A DNA stretch of 6,110 nucleotides, from NCBI GenBank assembly GCA_016183885.1, contig JACPDS010000196.1, forward strand, positions 1 to 6,110, in the 5' to 3' direction. Positions within the stretch are counted from its first letter, which is position 1; each line of letters starts with the position of its first letter. The notes beneath the pieces are model-generated. The model was not told where the DNA came from and did no database searches. It saw only the letters and a list, made by a program, of their open reading frames with translations. A program made the translations under genes and the position numbers. Shown one piece after another: positions 1 to 5,330 of the stretch. The stretch comes from Armatimonadota bacterium. GTDB taxonomy: Bacteria > Vulcanimicrobiota > JACPDS01.

Positions 1-20
1 AATGAAAATTTTGCTTTTTT

Positions 21-216
21 AAAATGTGCAATTTGATTTTTAATGTGTATTTTTAATAAAAATTATTTTATTTATGTAAACCGGGGATTTTGACTTGTTT
101 TGAAATTAGTTTTCGGACAGCCTGTTGCAATCCAACATTTTGTCAAATTTTACATTGCAAAGTAAATAATGTGCCTGAATAAAATTTTGCAGTAAAAATA
201 AAATGTGTTATTGCAA
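21..216. repeat. Gene-free flank with recurring AATGTG and TTGCAA motifs
   Basis: Positions 1-207 contain no credible gene. They do hold recurring short words. AATGTG occurs at 23-28, 42-47, 168-173 and 202-207. The self-complementary TTGCAA occurs at 125-130, 155-160 and 211-216, with a near copy (TTTGCAG) around 186-192. Small dyads are present: TGTTG/CAACA at 123-127 and 133-137, ACATT/AATGT at 152-156 and 168-172, and TTGCA/TGCAA at 187-191 and 212-216. Two G+C-richer patches (near 80-87 and 113-124) stand out from the AT-rich surroundings. I infer degenerate mobile-element flank rather than a normal intergenic spacer. No convincing terminator for the upstream gene is visible. Confidence 0.4.
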
Positions 217-228
217 GACCTGACCCCC
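200..228 (-). mobile_element. Putative terminus of a REP/Y1-transposase-type element
   Basis: Read on the minus strand this stretch is GGGGGTCAGGTCTTGCAA followed by TAACACATTTT. From memory, GGGTCAGGTCTTGCAA plus an AT-rich tail recurs next to IS200-like (Y1, REP-associated tyrosine) transposase genes in many uncultured bacteria. I could not check this by search. No transposase gene lies in the window; it could sit beyond position 1, or this may be a non-autonomous copy. The element overlaps the radical SAM gene and supplies its last codons and its stop. Confidence 0.4.
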
Positions 229-1719
229 TTTTTTCCTGAAACTTACGAGGCGTTTAAAGTTTGAATCTTTTAAATTAATAAATTTTAAAATAAAATTAAT
301 AATTTTCTTAGAGTTTTTAAAAAAAGGCTTCAAAGAAAGATAAAAAGGATAAAAATTTCTTTTAAAATAAAACTTATCTAAAATTTTTTCCGCTGAAGCG
401 CTGAATTTTCCTGGAAGCTTATAAACTAACTTATAAAGCTTCACTAAAGGTTTAAAATAAAAATAAGCAAAATCAACTTCTTTTCCAGTAAGGCTATCTT
501 GTTTTAAAATGCTTTTTCCGAAAAAAGTAGAAACTTCTTCTTTCCCAAGCAAGTTATTTTCCTTGCAAAGATCATATAATTTTGTATAAGGATAAGGCTG
601 AAAAATAGAAACATGCATGCTGTGGGGATTAATTTTAGCGTTTAATTTAATAGTTTCTAAAATCTGCCCCAGACCTTCGTAAGGATTGCCCAGCATATTA
701 TAACTAGATAATTTTACGTCATGCTTATTGCCTAAATTAAAAGCTTCAATAATTTTTTGATTAGTCATTTTTCTATTTAATATTTTTTCTCTAATTTCAA
801 CATTCCCGCTTTCTATCCCTAAAGCTAAATGCTCTGCCCCTCCATCTTTTAACATTTTCATTAATTCATCATCGAGAAGATTAATTCTCGTATTAGCATG
901 AAACGGCAGATTAATTTCCTTTTTATATAAAGGAAGAAATTCTTTCAGCCAATCTTTTCTTAAACAAAAAGTATCATCTAAAAAATTTACGAATTTTACA
1001 TCTTTATAATGTATTCGAGCTTCCTTTATTTCCGCAATAACATTTCTTGGGCTTCTAAATCTAACATATTTAGAATTCTTATATATTTCTTTATATTGAT
1101 GATTACAGCAATAACTGCAATCATAAGGACATCCTCTGCCTGCCAAGACCTGAATAACTTTTACCTGCCCATCCCAAATATTGTAATAATCATACAATAA
1201 GCGGTCAGGGAAAGGCAGTTTATCTAAATTTTCTTCTAATGGTCTAACAGAATTTTTATATATTTTATTATTTTCTTTTATCCATAAATTTTTGATATTT
1301 ATAATAACTTCATTTTTTTCTAATTTATCGCAAAGTTCAACTATTGCTTCTTCTCCTTCACCCTGACAGATTATATCTAAATCATCAACTTTTATACATT
1401 CTTCAGGAGCAATGCTGGGATGAATACCCCCGCAAATAGTAATAACTTTAAAATTTTCCTTGGTTAATTTAGCTAAAGATTTAACTAATTTAAATTGATG
1501 AGTAAAAGAACTAAAAGCTACAACTTGAGGATTAAATTTACTTAAAATGTTTAAATAATAATCCGGATCATATTTATCAATAATATGAATTAAAGAAGTT
1601 TCATGGCCGGATGATTTTAAAGAAGAAGATAAATAAGCAATCCCTAGAGAAATCACGCCTGGATAGCGAAGATGATTCCCAAAATAATTTAAATCAGGAT
1701 AAACAAAAACTACTTTCAT
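208..1719 (-). CDS. B12-binding-domain radical SAM protein
   Basis: This 503-residue protein has the two-domain layout of cobalamin-binding radical SAM enzymes. An N-terminal Rossmann-like B12-binding domain spans about residues 1-135 (opening strand MKVVFVYP, GGIHPS at 97-102, CQGEGEEAI at 118-126). The radical SAM core follows at about 185-390. Its [4Fe-4S] ligands are C197, C201 and C204 in GRGCPYDCSYC, with a FLDDTF segment at 246-251 and GIESGN at 301-306, which fits the SAM-contacting region. The classical DxHxxG cobalamin ligand motif is absent, as in several members of this class. Relatives methylate or rearrange lipids, cofactors and natural products; the substrate here cannot be named. 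A Lys/Phe-rich tail follows residue 415 and could associate with membrane (inference). The ATG is preceded only by a weak ribosome site. The final residues, GGQVLQ, lie in an apparent mobile-element end. It is 58 nt downstream of the GH57 gene. Confidence 0.88.
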   Translation of the reverse strand: MKVVFVYPDLNYFGNHLRYPGVISLGIAYLSSSLKSSGHETSLIHIIDKYDPDYYLNILSKFNPQVVAFSSFTHQFKLVKSLAKLTKENFKVITICGGIHPSIAPEECIKVDDLDIICQGEGEEAIVELCDKLEKNEVIINIKNLWIKENNKIYKNSVRPLEENLDKLPFPDRLLYDYYNIWDGQVKVIQVLAGRGCPYDCSYCCNHQYKEIYKNSKYVRFRSPRNVIAEIKEARIHYKDVKFVNFLDDTFCLRKDWLKEFLPLYKKEINLPFHANTRINLLDDELMKMLKDGGAEHLALGIESGNVEIREKILNRKMTNQKIIEAFNLGNKHDVKLSSYNMLGNPYEGLGQILETIKLNAKINPHSMHVSIFQPYPYTKLYDLCKENNLLGKEEVSTFFGKSILKQDSLTGKEVDFAYFYFKPLVKLYKLVYKLPGKFSASAEKILDKFYFKRNFYPFYLSLKPFFKNSKKIINFILKFINLKDSNFKRLVSFRKKGGQVLQ

Positions 1720-1755
1720 ATTGCCGCTTTGCTTAAAATTTATAATTTAAAATTA

Positions 1756-1769
1756 TCAGGATGTCCTGA
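1756..1769 (-). promoter_or_regulatory. Dyad TCAGGA-tg-TCCTGA between GH57 and radical SAM genes
   Basis: A perfect 6-bp inverted repeat with a 2-nt centre begins 8 nt after the GH57 stop. It is followed (minus strand) by AT-rich sequence that contains a second dyad, ATAATTT/AAATTAT, at 1742-1756. A TTGTCA, one mismatch from the consensus -35, overlaps the first arm. Seventeen nt further on is a poor -10, TAAATT. This could be an operator over a weak promoter for the radical SAM gene. It could also be a short hairpin that slows or ends transcription, though there is no clean U-tract. Confidence 0.35.
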
Positions 1770-1777
1770 CAATCTTT

Positions 1778-2929
1778 TTAGTAGCATTTATTATTTTGAA
1801 AAGCTTGAGTTAATTCTTCTTTAATTTTTAAAGCTCTATCTAAATCTAAAGAATTAGCCTGTCGAATTACATCGATTAACATACTAATTCCAGAAATAGT
1901 GATTGGGCTAATTTCTTCCGGATTAACCGCGCACCACCAAAAAGTGCAACTATTTAAACTTTGATCTAAATTTTCTTCTAATTTTTTTACCGATTGAATG
2001 GCAAGTTCGGTTAACTCCCAAAGTAATTGATGACAACGATTATATTTATTTTTCCAAAGAGGAAAAAAATTGCCTTCCCAAAAATCAGATGGCGAAGTTG
2101 ACCAGCTTCCCGGCGGAATTTCTTTATCTTTTAATGGAAATAATTTCAATAAATTGGAAATATTTAAAAGCTTAATTTTATTTTGGTTTAATTTAAGCGC
2201 ATCTAAAAACTTAACTAAAAAATTCTCTATATATCCTTTAATATGATGTCCAAAAGTCTCCCCATCCATAGCTAAAATAATATAACCATCCTCTCCCTTA
2301 AACCACTTCTCTAAATCCTGAATCAACCAATTAACGAGCTCATCTCCTTGATATTTTTCCCCTTTAATATTATGCTCTAAACTAATCTTATTGCTCCAAA
2401 AGCTTGAACGTAAAAATACCGCCAATTCATCCACAACAGGTATATAATTATAAGGAACTTCTTGATGAATACACCAATAAGGAATATCTTCCGTAATAAC
2501 CCAGCGATATCCTAATTCTTTAATAGTATCGATTATTTCATGCCCAAAAGCCATCTCAGGGGGAAAAATTCCGCTGGGACGATAAAATTTTCCCAAAAAT
2601 TCTCGATTTTTTTTATAATTTAATAAAATTTGACGGCTGCGGTCAATGGAAGGTATTAAAGGTAAAATAGCATGGTATGCCGCGGTACCGGTAATTTCAA
2701 TTTTCTTCTTTTCTAAATTTTTTTTAATTAACTCAATTAAATTATTATATCCTTTATTTAAAAACTTTTCTGTTAAAGACCAATTTAAATTAATGGTAAA
2801 ATAAGCATCTTCTCTTAAATCAATTAATTCTAATAAAGGTTGATAACATTCATTAACAATTTCCGCAAGAACTTTATCTAGTTGTGTGGGAGGTTGATAA
2901 ATATGCAATAAAAAACCTAAATAAATCAT
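1778..2929 (-). CDS. Glycoside hydrolase family 57 protein (alpha-glucan active)
   Basis: This 383-residue protein carries the recognisable GH57 regions in order. Region 1 is LLHIYQPP (H9, Q12). Region 2 is EITGTAAYHAILPLIP, around 78-93. Region 3 is GIFPPEMAFGHE (120-131), with E125 the likely nucleophile. Region 4 is AMDGETFGHH (220-229), with D222 the likely acid/base. A late CTFWW segment lies at 328-332. GH57 enzymes are retaining alpha-glucan hydrolases, branching enzymes or transferases on a (beta/alpha)7 barrel. The length matches a compact catalytic barrel plus helical part, shorter than the roughly 650-residue glucanotransferases, so exact activity is open. There is no signal peptide, so it probably acts in the cytoplasm on stored glycogen or oligosaccharides (inference). 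The start lies 5 nt after the NFU stop, which suggests translational coupling; its own ribosome site is weak. Confidence 0.9.
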   Translation of the reverse strand: MIYLGFLLHIYQPPTQLDKVLAEIVNECYQPLLELIDLREDAYFTINLNWSLTEKFLNKGYNNLIELIKKNLEKKKIEITGTAAYHAILPLIPSIDRSRQILLNYKKNREFLGKFYRPSGIFPPEMAFGHEIIDTIKELGYRWVITEDIPYWCIHQEVPYNYIPVVDELAVFLRSSFWSNKISLEHNIKGEKYQGDELVNWLIQDLEKWFKGEDGYIILAMDGETFGHHIKGYIENFLVKFLDALKLNQNKIKLLNISNLLKLFPLKDKEIPPGSWSTSPSDFWEGNFFPLWKNKYNRCHQLLWELTELAIQSVKKLEENLDQSLNSCTFWWCAVNPEEISPITISGISMLIDVIRQANSLDLDRALKIKEELTQAFQNNKCY

Positions 2930-2934
2930 AATGT

Positions 2935-3156
2935 TTATTCAACCGCTTCAACCCTTTCAATCTCCGGAATCCTTTCTTTTAAAGTTGCTTCAACTCCCAT
3001 AGCTAAAGTAAAAGACGACATCGGACATCCGTAGCAAGCCCCCTTTAATCTTACTTTTACTACTTTATCCATTACTTCTACTAATTCAATATCGCCTCCG
3101 TCAGCCTGTAAAGCAGGACGAATATCTTTTAAAACTTCTTCAACTTTTTCTTTCAT
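2935..3156 (-). CDS. NifU C-terminal-domain (NFU) Fe-S carrier protein
   Basis: This 73-residue protein is a stand-alone NFU domain. It shows the typical ADGGDIELVEV segment at 18-28 and the CxxC pair C41/C44 in GACYGCPMSS, followed by the usual amphipathic helix. In this family the two cysteines of a dimer hold a [4Fe-4S] cluster that is passed to apo-enzymes in the cytoplasm. The length is normal for single-domain NFU proteins; the NifU scaffold and ferredoxin domains are missing, as expected. The ATG has a good ribosome site (GGAG, 8 nt upstream). It is first in a tight pair with the GH57 gene, 5 nt downstream. The radical SAM protein after that needs a [4Fe-4S] cluster, so it is a possible client, but this is only positional inference. 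Confidence 0.93.
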   Translation of the reverse strand: MKEKVEEVLKDIRPALQADGGDIELVEVMDKVVKVRLKGACYGCPMSSFTLAMGVEATLKERIPEIERVEAVE

Positions 3157-3164
3157 ATTTTATG

Positions 3165-3170
3165 CTCCAC
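3165..3170 (-). promoter_or_regulatory. Ribosome binding site of the NFU gene
   Basis: GTGGAG on the minus strand lies 8 nt before the ATG at 3156. It is one of the clearer Shine-Dalgarno matches in the window and supports this start. Confidence 0.65.
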
Positions 3171-3177
3171 TTTAACA

Positions 3178-3222
3178 AACAAAAGAGAGCGCGCTGGAGA
3201 ATATATACTTCTCTCTTTTGTT
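3178..3222 (-). terminator. 12-bp hairpin between the beta-barrel and NFU genes
   Basis: AACAAAAGAGAG (3178-3189) pairs perfectly with CTCTCTTTTGTT (3211-3222) around a 21-nt loop. It lies about 25 nt after the stop of the beta-barrel gene and 21 nt before the NFU start. On the minus strand the closing arm is itself T-rich and runs into TGTTAAAG, so it could be a weak intrinsic terminator or an mRNA-stabilising processing hairpin. On the plus strand a T-rich tract also follows, but no plus-strand gene needs it. A competing inner stem, GAGAA/TTCTC (3197-3201 with 3209-3213), shares bases with the outer stem. Confidence 0.5.
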
Positions 3223-3247
3223 CTCTTAGTTTTTATATTTATTTTTA

Positions 3248-4033
3248 TTAAAAATTATATCTTATTTGAGCTAAAGGTCCGCCATAATTAAAATTAATTT
3301 CATCTTGACTGAGATTATTTTTTCCGGTTAATTGAAACCATTTATAAGCTAAATCAGCGCTCCAATTATTATAAAAATTCCATTTCAAACCGGAAATTAA
3401 ATCAACCATTCCAGCCGTTCTTCCGGAAGAATCGGCTTTTATAAAATAAAATCTAGAAAAACCATCTAAAGTTTCAGTAATCTTCATTTTTCCTGAAAAT
3501 CCCACTTGAGGCATAAAGCCGCTTAAAGACTGACTAACAGTAAAACTTTGAGTGGTATCATTTAAACTGACGTCAAAACTTCCAAATTTTAATCCTAAAT
3601 CTACATTCAACTCTCCTTCAGGCAAACGATAAAGATTTTTCTCATACAAAACATCAAGCATTCTTACTTTTAAGCTGGAATTAACTATATCTCCGACGGC
3701 AAAATTTCTAAAACGCCAGTTAAATTGATTAACAATACTCTTAGAGCCGGTATTTCCTAAATCAAAATAATATAACTGCCAGTTAACTTGAGGACTAAGA
3801 TTATACTGCATCCCAAAATTTATCGCGCTGCTATTACTCATAGCTAAATCGCTAATTAAATCAACTTTAGTGGAATTGCCAAACTTTAAACTTCCTGTGA
3901 TAGACGGCGCCCATACTCCGGCTTCTAATCCTAAATTATAAGTTTGATAAGAGGATTCCTCTGCCCAAAGATTAGTAAAGCTTAAAATTAAAAAAATAAA
4001 ACCTAAAATAAAAATTAAATTTTTTTTATACAT
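3248..4033 (-). CDS. Secreted outer-membrane beta-barrel protein
   Basis: This 261-residue protein opens with a classic signal peptide: MYKKN, then a hydrophobic core ILGFIFLILSF, then probable cleavage after NLWA (residue 24). The mature part consists of alternating hydrophobic/polar strands rich in aromatic residues, Gly and Asn, such as VNWQLYYFDLG and WSADLAYKWFQL. It ends in QIRYNF, with the terminal Phe typical of proteins recognised by the BAM complex. This points to a small barrel of about 8-12 strands (estimate), a porin-like or structural outer-membrane protein. I recognise no specific family. An in-frame TAA sits directly before the ATG, so the start cannot be further upstream. The local ribosome site is poor: GAG 4 nt away, or GGGAG 12 nt away. 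It ends with tandem TAA TAA stops. It implies a diderm cell. Confidence 0.82.
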   Translation of the reverse strand: MYKKNLIFILGFIFLILSFTNLWAEESSYQTYNLGLEAGVWAPSITGSLKFGNSTKVDLISDLAMSNSSAINFGMQYNLSPQVNWQLYYFDLGNTGSKSIVNQFNWRFRNFAVGDIVNSSLKVRMLDVLYEKNLYRLPEGELNVDLGLKFGSFDVSLNDTTQSFTVSQSLSGFMPQVGFSGKMKITETLDGFSRFYFIKADSSGRTAGMVDLISGLKWNFYNNWSADLAYKWFQLTGKNNLSQDEINFNYGGPLAQIRYNF

Positions 4034-4090
4034 TTATCTCGTCATCTCCCATCAACAATTTTTGATTTTTAATCTTTAAACTTTCTATTC

Positions 4091-4097
4091 ACCTCCT
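4091..4097 (-). promoter_or_regulatory. Orphan Shine-Dalgarno AGGAGGT with no start codon in range
   Basis: AGGAGGT directly follows the TAA of the flavoprotein gene on the minus strand. It matches the anti-SD core better than any real ribosome site in this window. No ATG, GTG or TTG follows within normal spacing; the only GTG overlaps the motif itself. The beta-barrel ATG is 57 nt further on. It may be a ribosome standby site, a relic of a lost start, or chance. Confidence 0.4.
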
Positions 4098-5285
4098 TTA
4101 TCTTCCAATTATTTCTAAAACTTTTCTCCATTGCTTGCTGGCGCCTTCTTTAAAACCTAATTTAACTTTATTAATCATCCTGGCAAATACAGTTTCGTAT
4201 GAATCTTCGCCCTGCATTACATTTTGATAAAAATCCGCCAGCAATTTATGATCGCGCAATAAGGAATAACTATATCTAGGAAAATTAAAAACAAAACGCG
4301 AAATTTTTTCCGCAGCTTTAAAATGAGGAAATAATTCTTGATGGATATTTTTATGAAAAAGTAAATTAAGTTCTTCTAAATTGCCATTATTATTTAAAAT
4401 AAGATTACTTATAATCTGAGCGGATCTAAGAGCATAATAAATTCCCTCTCCTAAAAATGGATCTACAAGTCCTGCCGCGTCGCCAATTAAAAAAACTCTT
4501 CCTTTAGAAATTTTCACTCGAGAATCAACTAAAGTGGGAAGAAGATGCCCATAAACTTTCTGTAATTTCGCGCCTTTTAATAATTTATGAGAATTAATAA
4601 ATTTATGTAAATAACTTATGGGAGATTTAGAATTTTTTTTAGTCTGAAAAACACCCAATCCTAAAGTAACATGTTTACCTTTAGGAAAAATCCAAGCATA
4701 TCCATAAGGAACATTCCCCATATCCACCCAGGCAATCTTAGAATTTTCTTCTAATAAATCCATATTAACAAAAATTTCTGAAGTTAAAGTAAGAAAAAGT
4801 CTTTTCTTCTTAGCTAAATTATTAGATTTTGCCACAATACTATTTGCTCCATCTGAGCCAATTAAAAATCTTGTTTGATAATCGCCTTTGGAGGTTTTTA
4901 CTTTTATAAACTCTTTAGATTCTTCTAAAGCAATCAAGGCTTCATCTTCTTTTATAACCGTTCCGGTTTCCTTAGCTTTCTCCGCCAATAAATAATCAAA
5001 TTTATCTCTCATTAACATATGTCCAATCGGCCTTTTGGCGGAAATTAAAAATTCTTCCTTAAAACAATAAGTAAATCCTACTGTATAAACAGTTCTTTCG
5101 ATTAAATCGCTAATATCTACGGGAATTATTTTAATTATTTTAGGAGAAAGACATCCTCCGCAGGCTTTGTAACGAGGCATTTTCTTTTTCTCTAAAGCTA
5201 AAACATTCATGCCGGCTTTACTTAATTCATAAGCGCTCATTGCTCCAGCAGGCCCTAATCCGCAAACTATTACATCATAAATCAT
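4098..5285 (-). CDS. Geranylgeranyl reductase family FAD-dependent oxidoreductase
   Basis: This complete 395-residue flavoprotein belongs to the GGR branch of the p-hydroxybenzoate hydroxylase fold. The FAD Rossmann motif is G9-x-G11-PA-G14, with E32 ending the second strand. PRYKACGG follows at 37-44, with C42 at the conserved family cysteine. LIGSDGANS (141-149) is the middle FAD segment. PYGYAWIFP (193-201) matches the family motif PxxYxWxFP that lines the prenyl pocket. GDAAGLVDPFLGEGI (268-282) binds the FAD pyrophosphate. Such enzymes hydrogenate double bonds in geranylgeranyl chains of archaeal-type lipids, chlorophyll, polyprenols or menaquinone. The bacterial substrate is unknown here; a quinone side chain or polyprenyl carrier is plausible. 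A ribosome site (AGGGA, 7 nt) supports the ATG. It lies 45 nt after a second, divergent family member. Confidence 0.9.
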   Translation of the reverse strand: MIYDVIVCGLGPAGAMSAYELSKAGMNVLALEKKKMPRYKACGGCLSPKIIKIIPVDISDLIERTVYTVGFTYCFKEEFLISAKRPIGHMLMRDKFDYLLAEKAKETGTVIKEDEALIALEESKEFIKVKTSKGDYQTRFLIGSDGANSIVAKSNNLAKKKRLFLTLTSEIFVNMDLLEENSKIAWVDMGNVPYGYAWIFPKGKHVTLGLGVFQTKKNSKSPISYLHKFINSHKLLKGAKLQKVYGHLLPTLVDSRVKISKGRVFLIGDAAGLVDPFLGEGIYYALRSAQIISNLILNNNGNLEELNLLFHKNIHQELFPHFKAAEKISRFVFNFPRYSYSLLRDHKLLADFYQNVMQGEDSYETVFARMINKVKLGFKEGASKQWRKVLEIIGR

Positions 5286-5292
5286 CTTTAAA

Positions 5293-5297
5293 TCCCT
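5293..5297 (-). promoter_or_regulatory. Ribosome binding site of the complete GGR-family gene
   Basis: AGGGA on the minus strand is 7 nt from the ATG at 5285. It supports that start, and the protein's FAD-binding strand begins immediately after it. Confidence 0.6.
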
Positions 5298-5330
5298 AAA
5301 TAATCTCTGTGGTTTATTTTATCCATTTCC

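Noticed and set aside
1..207. Possible CRISPR-like spaced repeats of TTGCAA/AATGTG
   Set aside because: The units are only 6 bp and irregularly spaced (30 and 56 nt between TTGCAA copies), so this is not a CRISPR array.
873..890. CGAGAA/TTCTCG dyad in the radical SAM gene
   Set aside because: A six-base stem within coding sequence is expected by chance at this composition.
1009..1200. Plus-strand open frame of 63 codons
   Set aside because: It lies wholly opposite the radical SAM core, including the Cys-motif codons, and has no ribosome site or recognisable protein features; it is a shadow frame.
3418..3431. 14-bp palindrome TTCTTCCGGAAGAA in the beta-barrel gene
   Set aside because: It is short, inside coding sequence, and explained by Ser-Gly-Arg codons; no supporting context.
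5286..5330. A 12-codon frame (MDKINHRDYLGI) between the two flavoprotein genes
   Set aside because: The AAGGAA before it is too close to the ATG and the peptide has no recognisable feature; probably chance.
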